This document shows, in pieces, positions 16,250 to 24,960 of a stretch of DNA of 64,000 nucleotides. Position numbers and translations under genes: made by a program. The DNA is taken from NCBI GenBank assembly GCA_964614095.1, contig CAZTJO010000006.1, positions 21,996 through 85,995 on the forward strand. The letters are read 5' to 3'. The stretch comes from CAZWKX01 sp964614095 (GTDB lineage Bacteria > Actinomycetota > Acidimicrobiia > Spongiisociales > UBA11373). The stretch's first letter is position 1, and each line of letters begins with the position of its first letter. Below the pieces are notes generated by a model. That model was not told the DNA's origin. It saw only the letters and a list, made by a program, of their open reading frames with translations, and made no database searches.

Positions 16250-17613
16250 TTCAGACTCCCCAGCAGCGGCGCCAACTCCTCGGCCACGATGGTGACATCG
16301 CCGGCACCCATCAGAATGACCAGGTCGCCGGGACGAGCCTCTGCGGCGATGGTTTCGGCAAGATCGGCGCGGCGGGGCACATAGGCAACGTCGGCGCCGG
16401 CGCCAGCGGCCGCATCGGCGACCAGCTGCCCGCTCACTCCGGGCACGGGCGCCTCCCCCGCGCTGTAGACGTCGGTCACAAAGACCCGATCGGCGCCGGC
16501 CAGCACCAAACCGAACTCGCCGGCGTGCTCTGCGGTGCGAGTGAATCGGTGCGGCTGGAATACGGCCACGATCCGCCCCTCCGTGCCCAGGCGAGCCGCC
16601 TCAATCACGGCCGCCACCTCGCTGGGGTGGTGGGCGTAGTCGTCCACAACGGTGACCCCGGCGATCTTGCCCCGCACCTCAAACCGCCGTCGCACCCCGC
16701 CAAAGGACGCCAATCCTGAAGCTGCCGCCCTCACATCGAGCCCCAACTCACCGATCAGGGCCAGCGCTCCGGCGGCATTCCGCGCCACGTGGAGCCCAGG
16801 GCGGGGAACCGCGACCTCCACCCGGTCACCACCATGATCGAGATGGAACTGCACCGCGCCGCCACGGTGATACACATCGACGATTCGCCAATCGGCTGCT
16901 TCGGCGGTGCCGTAGGTAACCACTTTCGCGATTCCGGCCGCCAGCCGCAGAGCACCCGGATCGTCGATCCCGGCAACCACCGGGCCGTCTACGCCTGAGG
17001 CCACACCGGCAAAAGCATCCTCAAGCCGGGGCAGTGATTTGTAGTAGTCGAGGTGGTCCGCCTCGATGTTGGTGATGACAAGACCGGCAAAGTGCAGGCC
17101 CAAGAAGGTGCCGAACGCCTCGTCCGCCTCGAGCACAAAAAGGCCGGGTTCACCAAGGTGGGCGTTTGTGTTCAGATCACCAAGCAGACCGCCCACCACA
17201 AAAGTCGGATCACGTCCAAGCGCCTGTAGCCCGGCCACCAGCAAGGCGGTCGCCGTGGTCTTGCCGTGTGTGCCCGTGACGCCAAGCGCCGGATCCTGGG
17301 CCGTCATCTCTGCCAGCAAGCGGGGTCGCTCCCAAACCTCGACGCCGGCTTTGCCGGCAGCCACGATCTCGGGATCGGTCGCCGGCACCGCAGACGAGGC
17401 CACAACAAGATCCGAAGCGGCCGCCGCCTCGGGGCGATGACCCACCCAGGTCTCCACACCCAGCGACGACAGCTCGGCACTGGCGCGCCCCGGCTTTAGA
17501 TCCGAACCCGTCACCGTATGCCCCGCCTGCGCAAGCAGCTTGGCCAGCGCACTCATGCCGGCCCCGGCAATTCCGATCACGTGGATACGGGAATACCCCT
17601 CGATTCCGCTCAT
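16246..17613 (-). CDS. murC: UDP-N-acetylmuramate--L-alanine ligase
   Basis: ATP-dependent ligase adding L-Ala to UDP-MurNAc, 455 residues. The N-terminal Rossmann segment IHVIGIAGAGMSALA, the ATP-binding GVTGTHGKTTATAL, the ADEAFGTF/NIEADHLDYY middle domain and DDYAHHPSEVAA C-terminal motif are all clear. The ATG at 17613 overlaps the murG stop as ATGA; the open frame extends a further 93 codons upstream, but those are Gly/Arg-rich readthrough of the murG region. First enzyme of the Mur ligase series, all four of which (murC, D, E, F) are in this cluster. Confidence 0.97.
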   Translation of the reverse strand: MSGIEGYSRIHVIGIAGAGMSALAKLLAQAGHTVTGSDLKPGRASAELSSLGVETWVGHRPEAAAASDLVVASSAVPATDPEIVAAGKAGVEVWERPRLLAEMTAQDPALGVTGTHGKTTATALLVAGLQALGRDPTFVVGGLLGDLNTNAHLGEPGLFVLEADEAFGTFLGLHFAGLVITNIEADHLDYYKSLPRLEDAFAGVASGVDGPVVAGIDDPGALRLAAGIAKVVTYGTAEAADWRIVDVYHRGGAVQFHLDHGGDRVEVAVPRPGLHVARNAAGALALIGELGLDVRAAASGLASFGGVRRRFEVRGKIAGVTVVDDYAHHPSEVAAVIEAARLGTEGRIVAVFQPHRFTRTAEHAGEFGLVLAGADRVFVTDVYSAGEAPVPGVSGQLVADAAAGAGADVAYVPRRADLAETIAAEARPGDLVILMGAGDVTIVAEELAPLLGSLK

Positions 17614-18683
17614 GCCGTCTCCAGCAAGTGGCCGGCGATGATGTCCGCAGCATGCGGAAGCGCAACCGCGGCGGCGGCCGCACTCATTTGGGCCCGGATG
17701 TCCGGAGCTCCAAGCAACTCCTTCACCAATGTGGGCAACAGCGGCAGATCGGCCTGGCGCACCACCCGGGCCCCTCCGGCGTTCTCGAGAGCCGCCGCGT
17801 TGTGATGCTGCCCCACCCGCTCCAGCGGCACCAACACGGCGGCGGTGGCCGTGGCCGCCACTTCGCTCACCGTCATGGCCCCGGCCCGGCACAGAACGAG
17901 ATCGACGGCGGCATAGAAGAGGTCCATTCGGTCCTCAGAAGGCAGACAGAGCCATTGCAGCGGTGACGTTTGCGCCCGACGGGCCATTTCATCCGCCGCC
18001 TCTTGGCCCGCCAGGTGCAATACGGCAAGCGGGCCTCCACTCCATTGCTCCACCACGATGGCCGCAGACTCGTTGATGGCCCGGGCACCCAGGCTTCCGC
18101 CCATCACCCCCAGCACCACCGAGCTAGGCGTGATGTTGTACCGGCGCCTCGCCTCAGCACCGAGCTTCGCCCGATCGAATGACACGATCTCACGACGCAG
18201 GGGATTCCCGGTCAGCACCGAGCGGGGAAGAGCCTCCGCCGGACCTGGGAGGCCGAGGAATATCGCCTGAGCCCGGCGAGCGGCGAAACGGGTCGCCAGC
18301 CCCGGCTTGGCGTTCTGCTCCTGGACGAACAGGGCGGCGCCGGTGCGCCGGGCCGCGATGGCCGCGGGTACCGTGGCGTACCCGCTCATGCCGAGCACCA
18401 CCTTGGCGCCGCGCCCGGTGAGCTCATCGGCCATGGCCCTGGCGGTACGCCGCACGGCAAACGGTATTTGCAGGTTCTTCGGGGTCAAAGACCGCTCAAG
18501 CCGTACCAGATCGAATCCCACAAACGGAAACCCGGCCGCAGGTACCTTCGTCGCCTCGAGGCGATCACCTCCAAAAAAGACAACCTCGGCCCGGGGCACA
18601 CCTCGTTCCACGAGTGTCTCACCGATCGCCAAGGCCGGGTACACATGGCCGCCCGTTCCGGCGGCGACTATCGCGATGGTCAC
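17610..18683 (-). CDS. murG: UDP-GlcNAc:undecaprenyl-PP-MurNAc-pentapeptide GlcNAc transferase
   Basis: Membrane-associated GT28 glycosyltransferase producing lipid II from lipid I; 357 residues. The N-terminal glycine-rich loop AAGTGGHVYPALAI and the second loop GGSLGARAINE are diagnostic, and the UDP-GlcNAc region LVLCRAGAMTVSE with a following Glu/Gln-rich segment fits. The GTG at 18683 starts the protein as VTIAIVAAG and overlaps the ftsW stop (GTGA); a much longer open frame upstream is only the shadow of ftsW. Located between ftsW and murC in the canonical order. Confidence 0.97.
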   Translation of the reverse strand: MTIAIVAAGTGGHVYPALAIGETLVERGVPRAEVVFFGGDRLEATKVPAAGFPFVGFDLVRLERSLTPKNLQIPFAVRRTARAMADELTGRGAKVVLGMSGYATVPAAIAARRTGAALFVQEQNAKPGLATRFAARRAQAIFLGLPGPAEALPRSVLTGNPLRREIVSFDRAKLGAEARRRYNITPSSVVLGVMGGSLGARAINESAAIVVEQWSGGPLAVLHLAGQEAADEMARRAQTSPLQWLCLPSEDRMDLFYAAVDLVLCRAGAMTVSEVAATATAAVLVPLERVGQHHNAAALENAGGARVVRQADLPLLPTLVKELLGAPDIRAQMSAAAAAVALPHAADIIAGHLLETA

Positions 18684-19852
18684 ACCGCCCCCCGCAGAGT
18701 CGGACCCTGCTCCCGCAGCACGCTGATGAGGATCCCCACACCGATCATCTCGGTGACAAGAGCGCTTCCGCCGAGCGAAAGGAAGGGCAGAGGCACCCCA
18801 GTGATGGGAATAGCCCTCACCACACCTGCGATGTTCACCAGCGCCTGGGCCGTGAGCCAGGTCGTGACACCTATGGCGACCAGCCGGCCGAATCGATCGG
18901 ACGAACGGAAAGCCACCATCGTTCCGGCGACGGTGAGGGTCAAGAACAGCAGGACCACGGCGAGCGATCCGGCAAGCCCGGTCTCTTCTCCGATGATGGC
19001 AAAGATGAAGTCGGTGTGAGCATTGGGAAGGAAAGACCAGCGCGCCCTGCTTGCCCCCAGCCCAACCCCAAAGACCCCGCCGGTGCCGAGGGCTACGAGC
19101 GACTGCGTGACCTGATAGTCGCTGCCGAGGGGATCCGCGCCGAACTGGAAGAAGGACATGATCCGGTCCCACCTCTCCGGCGATGTCGCCGCCAAGGCCA
19201 CCGCGCCTGCGGCGCCCACCACACCCCCGCCGAGCACATACCCCATGGGAGCTGCCGAAGCAGCAAGCACAGCGAAAGCTGCTGCCGCCACCAGCAAGGC
19301 CGTGCCCAGATCCGGCTGAAAGACAACAAGGAAACCCACGATGCCGAGAGACCCGGCCACCGGCCAAAAGAAGTCGCGGAAGCGGTGCATGGAGCCCTCA
19401 CGCCGACTGACGAGTGTGGACAGGAACAGCACCGTGCTCAGCTTGGCCAGCTCAGACGCCTGCAGGGACACCGGCCCAATAACAAGCCAGCGTGTCGCCC
19501 CATATGCTCGCTCGCCGACCATCAGCGTGGCGACAAGAAGCAGCACGGTGACGACAAACAGTGGGAACGCGGCCCGGCGCCACCAGCGCATCGGTGTGGC
19601 GGCAGCGGCGGCGAGCGCCAGGATGCCCACTCCGAGCCACATCAGCTGACGTTTGAAGTAGTAGAGAGAGTCGCCGGTCTCGCGAAGCGCCAACACCGAA
19701 GAGGCCGAAAGGAGGGCGCCGAGCCCAACGATTATGAGCAGTGCCGTGGGAACCAGCACAAAGATGGAGAGACGTGACGAGCTGCGCGCCAGCCGGTGCG
19801 CCTGCCGAGCCTCAGCTCTCGTCGCCGTGATCGAGACCACATGTGTCGCCAT
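18680..19852 (-). CDS. ftsW: Lipid II polymerase FtsW (SEDS family)
   Basis: SEDS glycosyltransferase that polymerises lipid II at the septum together with FtsI. 390 residues with about ten membrane segments. The signatures SLQASELAKL, VVFQPDLGTALL (the conserved Asp of the catalytic region), HTDFIFAIIGEETGL and PITGVPLPFLSLGGSAL are present. Two ATG codons, at 19855 and 19852, follow GAGGA closely; the second gives a TGATG overlap with murD and better ribosome-site spacing. An N-terminal cytoplasmic extension of about 30 residues precedes the first helix. RodA is the alternative in this family, but context between murD and murG favours FtsW. Confidence 0.96.
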   Translation of the reverse strand: MATHVVSITATRAEARQAHRLARSSSRLSIFVLVPTALLIIVGLGALLSASSVLALRETGDSLYYFKRQLMWLGVGILALAAAAATPMRWWRRAAFPLFVVTVLLLVATLMVGERAYGATRWLVIGPVSLQASELAKLSTVLFLSTLVSRREGSMHRFRDFFWPVAGSLGIVGFLVVFQPDLGTALLVAAAAFAVLAASAAPMGYVLGGGVVGAAGAVALAATSPERWDRIMSFFQFGADPLGSDYQVTQSLVALGTGGVFGVGLGASRARWSFLPNAHTDFIFAIIGEETGLAGSLAVVLLFLTLTVAGTMVAFRSSDRFGRLVAIGVTTWLTAQALVNIAGVVRAIPITGVPLPFLSLGGSALVTEMIGVGILISVLREQGPTLRGAV

Positions 19853-21135
19853 CATTCCTCCTTGAGGCGTCTCACCGTGGTGGCGAAGGCGTCGCCACGC
19901 TCGACGTACGACTCGAACATGTCGAAAGAGGCACACGCCGGAGCGAGAAGCACGGTGTCGCCTTCCGTGGCCCACCCGTCTGCAATGGCCACTGCTTCCG
20001 TCAGATTGGAGGCGACGGTTCCTGCGACCCCGGCATCCACCATCTCCCGCCCCGCCTCGCCGATCCCTATGACGTAGCGCACCGATGGCTCCTGCGCCAC
20101 CGCCGCCACTTCGAGACCCTTGTTCCGCCCGCCGGCGATGAGAACAACCGACGGGTAGGAGCGAACGGCGGCGATGGCGGCATGCGGGTTGGTTGCCTTC
20201 GAATCGTTCACCCAGAGCACCCCGTCCCAGTTGCCGATCTCCTGACGCCGGTGCCGGCCGGGCTTGAACTCCCGGGCCACTTCAATCACTGCATCGGGCG
20301 CCGCCCCCATGTACAAGGCTGCTTCGCCGGCTGCGGCCACATCGACGAGGAATGCAGGGTCGGTGGCCTGCATGGCGGAGAGATCGAGCCCGGCGCCTCC
20401 AATCCAGAGTCTGCCCTCTTCAGGACCGCTGCCACCGTGAGGACGGCGTGATCCGCTGACCTCGACCTGAGGTACCTGAACATCGGCAACCGCCCGAGCT
20501 GCTCCCTCGTCGTCGGCATCGAAGATCAGGACGTTGTCCGACTCTTGGTTCTCCCAGATGCGGGCCTTGGCGGCCGCGTAGGCATCGAACGACCCATGCC
20601 AATCGAGATGGTCGGGAGCGAGGTTCAGCAACACGGAGACCTCGGGATGGAACTCATCGATGAAACGCAACTGGAAACTCGATGCCTCGACCACCAACAC
20701 GTCCCATTCGCCGCCGACGGCATCGCTGAGCGGAAGCCCGATGTTGCCGACGGCACGAGCGCGCCGGCCTGAAGTGCTGAGCATCTCGGCGGTCAGGCCC
20801 GTTGCCGTCGTCTTCCCATTAGTGCCGGTGATGGCGATGAGAGGAGCATTGATGTGCCGCGATGCGAGCTCCATCTCGCTCCATACCGGAAGGCCGGCGC
20901 CGAGCGAATCCTGGATGGGGGCAGCATGTTCAGGAACGCCCGGGCTCACCACCACCAGATCCACCCCGTGCAGCAGCTGGGAATCCCAGTCTCCACCGTA
21001 CGTCTGCCGCCGGCCTTCGAGCCCGATCAGCGACCTGGGGTCGGCATCGTAGACCGCCGTTTCGTGACCCTCATGCTCGAGAAGCCCAACGGCCACCCTC
21101 CCGCTCACCGCGGATCCGATGACAAGCACCCTCAT
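19852..21135 (-). CDS. murD: UDP-N-acetylmuramoylalanine--D-glutamate ligase
   Basis: Adds D-Glu to UDP-MurNAc-L-Ala, 427 residues. N-terminal Rossmann fold MRVLVIGSAVSGRVAVGLL, ATP-binding AITGTNGKTTATGL, the LNLAPDHLDWHGS central motif, and VNDSKATNPHA of the C-terminal domain identify MurD. The ATG at 21135 overlaps the mraY stop (ATGA); the open frame continues upstream through mraY in the wrong frame and is ignored. Between mraY and ftsW, the usual order. Confidence 0.96.
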   Translation of the reverse strand: MRVLVIGSAVSGRVAVGLLEHEGHETAVYDADPRSLIGLEGRRQTYGGDWDSQLLHGVDLVVVSPGVPEHAAPIQDSLGAGLPVWSEMELASRHINAPLIAITGTNGKTTATGLTAEMLSTSGRRARAVGNIGLPLSDAVGGEWDVLVVEASSFQLRFIDEFHPEVSVLLNLAPDHLDWHGSFDAYAAAKARIWENQESDNVLIFDADDEGAARAVADVQVPQVEVSGSRRPHGGSGPEEGRLWIGGAGLDLSAMQATDPAFLVDVAAAGEAALYMGAAPDAVIEVAREFKPGRHRRQEIGNWDGVLWVNDSKATNPHAAIAAVRSYPSVVLIAGGRNKGLEVAAVAQEPSVRYVIGIGEAGREMVDAGVAGTVASNLTEAVAIADGWATEGDTVLLAPACASFDMFESYVERGDAFATTVRRLKEE

Positions 21136-22184
21136 CCCACACCTCCCGATGCAATGAAGTCGTAGTAGAAGAATCCCAGAGCCAGGCCGATCGACAGAGC
21201 TGCGATGATCCAGAACCGGACGATGACGGTCGTTTCCGGCCAACCCTTGAGTTCGAAGTGGTGATGGATGGGAGCCATTAGGAAGAGGCGCTTGCCCCAG
21301 ATGCGAAAGGCGATCACCTGGAGTATCACCGACATCGCCTCCAAGACGTAGAGGCCGCCGACGATGGCGAGCAGCAGATGCGTGTTCGTAAGCAGAGCCA
21401 GAGCCGCCATAGCGCCGCCGATCGCCTGCGCCCCGGTGTCGCCCATAAAGATCTTCGCCGGCGCCGTGTTCCACCACAGGAAGCCGAGAACCGCGCCGAA
21501 GAGCGCCGCGGACATGATGGCAAGCTCGAGACTGCCATCGGTCACGTTGTAGAAATCGGCATGGCGGAACTGCCAGAACGACATGATGGTGAACGCGCCG
21601 AACACAAGCGCGGCCGACCCGGACACCAGACCGTCGAGACCGTCGGTGAAATTCACCGCGTTGGCCACCCCGGTGAGCAGCAACAGCACCCACAGCCAGT
21701 AGAAGCCGTTGAGATCGAACCCGAGCGGTCGGGTGAACGAGAGCTCGGTGCTCACCCCAAACTCGATGGCCCCCCAGTAGAAGAGAGCGGCAATGGCCAG
21801 CTGGCCGAGGAATTTCCAGCCCTTCCTCAGCCCGAGATTGCGGGCCCGACGCACCTTGAGGTAGTCGTCGAGCAGGCCGATGACCCCCATGCCGACAAAG
21901 GCGAGCAGCACCAGCATGCCGGGCAGCTCAAAATCCCTGAAGCCGAGCCGCCAGGCGCCTTCGGCGGAGCGCGCATCGATGTGCGCTACAAACCACCCGC
22001 CCACCACACCGAGGATGATGACGAGGCCTCCCATGGTCGGAGTGCCCCGCTTGTGCATGTGACCCTCGACCTCTTCCTGGATGAATTGGCCGATGGCGCG
22101 TGCCCTCAGCATGCGGATGGAGATCGGAGTGACCAGCAGAACCGCTCCAAAGGCCACCGCCGCCGCGAGCAGCATGACGATCAC
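21132..22184 (-). CDS. mraY: Phospho-N-acetylmuramoyl-pentapeptide transferase
   Basis: Polytopic membrane enzyme that transfers phospho-MurNAc-pentapeptide to undecaprenyl phosphate, making lipid I. 350 residues, ten predicted membrane helices. Diagnostic segments: KRGTPTMGGLVI, DDYLKVRRARNLGL (the Asp-Asp pair), ANAVNFTDGLDGL, FMGDTGAQAIGG, and the C-terminal APIHHHFELKGW histidine cluster. GTG start at 22184 overlaps the murF stop (GTGA). Glu-Gly-His N-terminal loop EGHMHKRGTP is typical. Confidence 0.98.
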   Translation of the reverse strand: MIVMLLAAAVAFGAVLLVTPISIRMLRARAIGQFIQEEVEGHMHKRGTPTMGGLVIILGVVGGWFVAHIDARSAEGAWRLGFRDFELPGMLVLLAFVGMGVIGLLDDYLKVRRARNLGLRKGWKFLGQLAIAALFYWGAIEFGVSTELSFTRPLGFDLNGFYWLWVLLLLTGVANAVNFTDGLDGLVSGSAALVFGAFTIMSFWQFRHADFYNVTDGSLELAIMSAALFGAVLGFLWWNTAPAKIFMGDTGAQAIGGAMAALALLTNTHLLLAIVGGLYVLEAMSVILQVIAFRIWGKRLFLMAPIHHHFELKGWPETTVIVRFWIIAALSIGLALGFFYYDFIASGGVG

Positions 22185-23506
22185 GCCACACCTCCCGCGA
22201 TGGCCACGGCCAGCCCTTCGAGACCTTCGGCACGCGACGCCTTCACGAGCACGATGTCTCCTTCTTGAAGAAACCTTCCGAGTAGAGAGCGCGCCTCATC
22301 GGCGGTAGCCGCGCTACGGCCGATGGGCCCCGCTCCTGCGGCAATCCCGGGATCGGCCCCAACAACCACCACGGCCGTGAAACCGAGTTCAAGAGTCAGT
22401 TCCCCCACCCGCCGGTGCGCCTCCGCCTCGAACTCCCCCAGCTCGTGCATCTTGCCGAGCACCGCGATGCGGCGACCCTCGAGTGCCGCAACGGTTTCCA
22501 GCGCCGCCGCCATCGAGTCGGGATTGGCGTTGTACGAGTCGTTGATCACGGTGACCGCGCCCTCGAGGACCTCCATACGCCAGGGCGACACGACGGCTTC
22601 TCCTACGCGGACCGCGGCCGAAAAGAACCGGGCACCCAGTGCTACCGCTGCGGCCACCGCCGCGGCGGCGTTTCGCGCCTGATGGCGCCCGGCGGCGCGC
22701 AGTGATACCGCGACGGACTCTCCGCCGTGATGCAGGTCGAAGGACGGCCGGCCGCATCGATCCAGGCGGAGCCCGCCGACCGCCACATCGGCATCGGGCC
22801 CCTCGCCAAAGGTGAGAAGCGGATCGCCGCCGCGTCGTTCCAAAAGACGCTTGTCCTCGATAGGCAGCACGGCTGTGCCGTTCGGCGCCAGCGCCTCCAC
22901 CAGCTCCCACTTGGAGGCAAGAACGCTCTCGACATCACCAAAGGTCTCCAGATGGGCTCGACCCACGTAGGTGATCACCGCCACATCGGGACGTATGACG
23001 GGAGCCAAGAGGGTGATGTGGCCCCGTCCTCGGCTGCCCACCTCGATGATGAGCGACGAGGCACCGTCCGGCGTCGACAGCACCGTGAGCGGAACGCCGA
23101 TCTCGTTGTTGTAGGACTGTGGAGCGGAGTGGGCGCCCGGTCCGGCCGCCGCAGCCAGCATGTCTTTTGTGGTCGTCTTCCCTGAGGAGCCGGTAACGGC
23201 TGCCACCGGTACGGCAATCTCGCCGCGGCGTGCCTCGGCCAGACGGCGCAGGGCTTCGAGCGTGTCCGTTACCTCCACGACGCCCACACCGGCGCCTCCG
23301 CGCCCGTGCTCTACCAGGATGGCGGCGGCGCCGGCTGCCACGGCCTCGGCAATGTACCCATGGCCGTCTGCCCGGTCACCGCGCAGCGCCACAAAAAGGT
23401 CACCGGCGGCCACATGGCGGGAGTCGATGGCCACACCCGTCACCTCAGCAGAGCCGGTGGCCACGCCATCGACGGCTGCAGCGATGGTGGCGAGGTCCCA
23501 CTTCAT
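22181..23506 (-). CDS. murF: UDP-MurNAc-tripeptide--D-alanyl-D-alanine ligase
   Basis: Last Mur ligase, adding D-Ala-D-Ala to the UDP-MurNAc tripeptide; 441 residues. Recognised by the N-terminal substrate domain (VAIDSRHVAAGDLFVALRG), ATP-binding AVTGSSGKTTTKDML, QSYNNEIGVPLTVL, and the C-terminal INDSYNANPDSMAAAL. ATG at 23506 overlaps murE stop as ATGA. The chain is Ala-rich, as expected for the base composition. Between murE and mraY, as in most cell-wall clusters. Confidence 0.97.
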   Translation of the reverse strand: MKWDLATIAAAVDGVATGSAEVTGVAIDSRHVAAGDLFVALRGDRADGHGYIAEAVAAGAAAILVEHGRGGAGVGVVEVTDTLEALRRLAEARRGEIAVPVAAVTGSSGKTTTKDMLAAAAGPGAHSAPQSYNNEIGVPLTVLSTPDGASSLIIEVGSRGRGHITLLAPVIRPDVAVITYVGRAHLETFGDVESVLASKWELVEALAPNGTAVLPIEDKRLLERRGGDPLLTFGEGPDADVAVGGLRLDRCGRPSFDLHHGGESVAVSLRAAGRHQARNAAAAVAAAVALGARFFSAAVRVGEAVVSPWRMEVLEGAVTVINDSYNANPDSMAAALETVAALEGRRIAVLGKMHELGEFEAEAHRRVGELTLELGFTAVVVVGADPGIAAGAGPIGRSAATADEARSLLGRFLQEGDIVLVKASRAEGLEGLAVAIAGGVA

Positions 23507-24960
23507 ACCGAACCCGCCTCCTCGAGCGCAACGACACGATCGTCGAATGGCACGACACGATCGGCAAATTCCTGCAGTGGCTCGTGACCTTTCCCGAGTA
23601 TGAGCACGATGTCACCGGGGCGGGCGGCACCCAGTGCGCTTCTGATGGCGAGGCGCCGATCGATCTCGCAGTACACGTCGGCGGCTCCTCCCGCCGCTCC
23701 CGTCGACACCTCCGCCAAAATGGCCGCAGGGTCCTCGGAGCGGGGATTGTCCGAGGTGAAGAATGTGAGGTCGGCCCGGGCTGCCGCCGCACCCATGAGG
23801 GGCCTCTTGGCCCGGTCCCGATCCCCACCGGCGCCGAGAACGACAATCACCCTCGCCCCGCCCACCAGTCGCCGCGCCGCGTTGATGACCGAAGCCACCC
23901 CTTCGGGCGTGTGGGCGTAATCGACGACAACGGAATACTCCTTCCCTACCGCAACAGCCTCAAAACGGCCCGGCACCGACTCCACGGATGTAATGCCGGC
24001 GGCGATGCTATCCGACCTGATGTTTACCGCCGCCGCGCACGCCGCAGCCACCAGGGCGTTGGCCACGTTGAAGTCCCCGGCCAGCTTCAGATCGACGGCG
24101 GTCTCCTCGCCGGCGCCTGTGAGCACAAACGAAGATCCGTCCAGCCTCATCTTCAGGGCCCGCGCCGACACGTCGGCCCCCGGATCGAGACCGACCGTGG
24201 TCACCGGCAGCTTGGTCTCACGGGCGAGCCGCCGGCCAGCGGGATCGTCGACCCAGATGATGGCGCGCCCGGCAGATTCTGGCTCAAAAAGGGTGGCCTT
24301 GGCCTCGTAGTAACTCTCCATGCTGCCGTGGAAGTCGAGATGGTCCTGAGACAGGTTGGTGAAGGCAACGGCGGCAAAGCGGGTGGCCGCCACCCGGCCC
24401 AGGGTCAGGGCATGCGACGACACCTCCACGGCAGCAACGTCGACTCCGCCGTCGGCCATGGAGGCCAGCAGCCTCTGGAAATCGGAAGCCTCGGGTGTGG
24501 TACGCGGCACCTCAACCGGGATCGAGCCGATCCGAGCGCCGACTGTGCCCACCAGGCCCGATTTCAGTCCTGCCGCCGATACCATCGCCTCGAGCAGATG
24601 GGTCGCCGTCGTCTTGCCGTTGGTACCGGTGATGCCGACCACCTTGAGGCGGTTCGAAGGGTGGCCGTGTACCCGTGCCGCCAGTGGCGCCAGCGCCGAT
24701 CGTGTGTTGGACACGACGATGGCGGGCCCGCCGTCTCCCGGATCGTGTTCCACGCAGACCGCTGCGGCGCCCGCCGCACGGGCCTCCGGGATGTAGCGAT
24801 GACCGTCGGTCTGAAAACCACGCACCGCGACAAAGATCACGCCGGGACCCGCAGATCGTGAGTCGTGGCTGACGTCGGCCGCCACGATCCCCGGGTTGCC
24901 GACCACCCGTCCGCCCACTTCGGCCGCAAGCTCCCCGAGACTGACACGACTACTCGGCAT
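23503..24960 (-). CDS. murE: UDP-MurNAc-L-alanyl-D-glutamate--meso-diaminopimelate ligase
   Basis: Adds the third peptide residue. 485 residues: N-terminal VSHDSRSAGPGVIFVAVRG domain, ATP-binding GITGTNGKTTATHL, NLSQDHLDFHGSME in the central domain, VVDYAHTPEGVASV and DNPRSEDP. The DNPR tetrad is the established mark of enzymes that add meso-diaminopimelate rather than lysine, so the peptidoglycan should be of the A1-gamma type. The first 11 bases overlap the end of ftsI. A GTG or ATG a little downstream is possible, but MPSSRVSLGELA aligns well with the usual MurE beginning. Confidence 0.97.
   Translation of the reverse strand: MPSSRVSLGELAAEVGGRVVGNPGIVAADVSHDSRSAGPGVIFVAVRGFQTDGHRYIPEARAAGAAAVCVEHDPGDGGPAIVVSNTRSALAPLAARVHGHPSNRLKVVGITGTNGKTTATHLLEAMVSAAGLKSGLVGTVGARIGSIPVEVPRTTPEASDFQRLLASMADGGVDVAAVEVSSHALTLGRVAATRFAAVAFTNLSQDHLDFHGSMESYYEAKATLFEPESAGRAIIWVDDPAGRRLARETKLPVTTVGLDPGADVSARALKMRLDGSSFVLTGAGEETAVDLKLAGDFNVANALVAAACAAAVNIRSDSIAAGITSVESVPGRFEAVAVGKEYSVVVDYAHTPEGVASVINAARRLVGGARVIVVLGAGGDRDRAKRPLMGAAAARADLTFFTSDNPRSEDPAAILAEVSTGAAGGAADVYCEIDRRLAIRSALGAARPGDIVLILGKGHEPLQEFADRVVPFDDRVVALEEAGSV

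Noticed and set aside
17614..17892. N-terminal extension of murC by 93 codons
   Set aside because: Gly/Arg-rich readthrough over murG; the conserved MurC start and ATGA overlap fix the start at 17613.
18684..19367. N-terminal extension of murG
   Set aside because: The extra frame is a shadow of ftsW; the GTG at 18683 directly precedes the glycine-rich loop of MurG.
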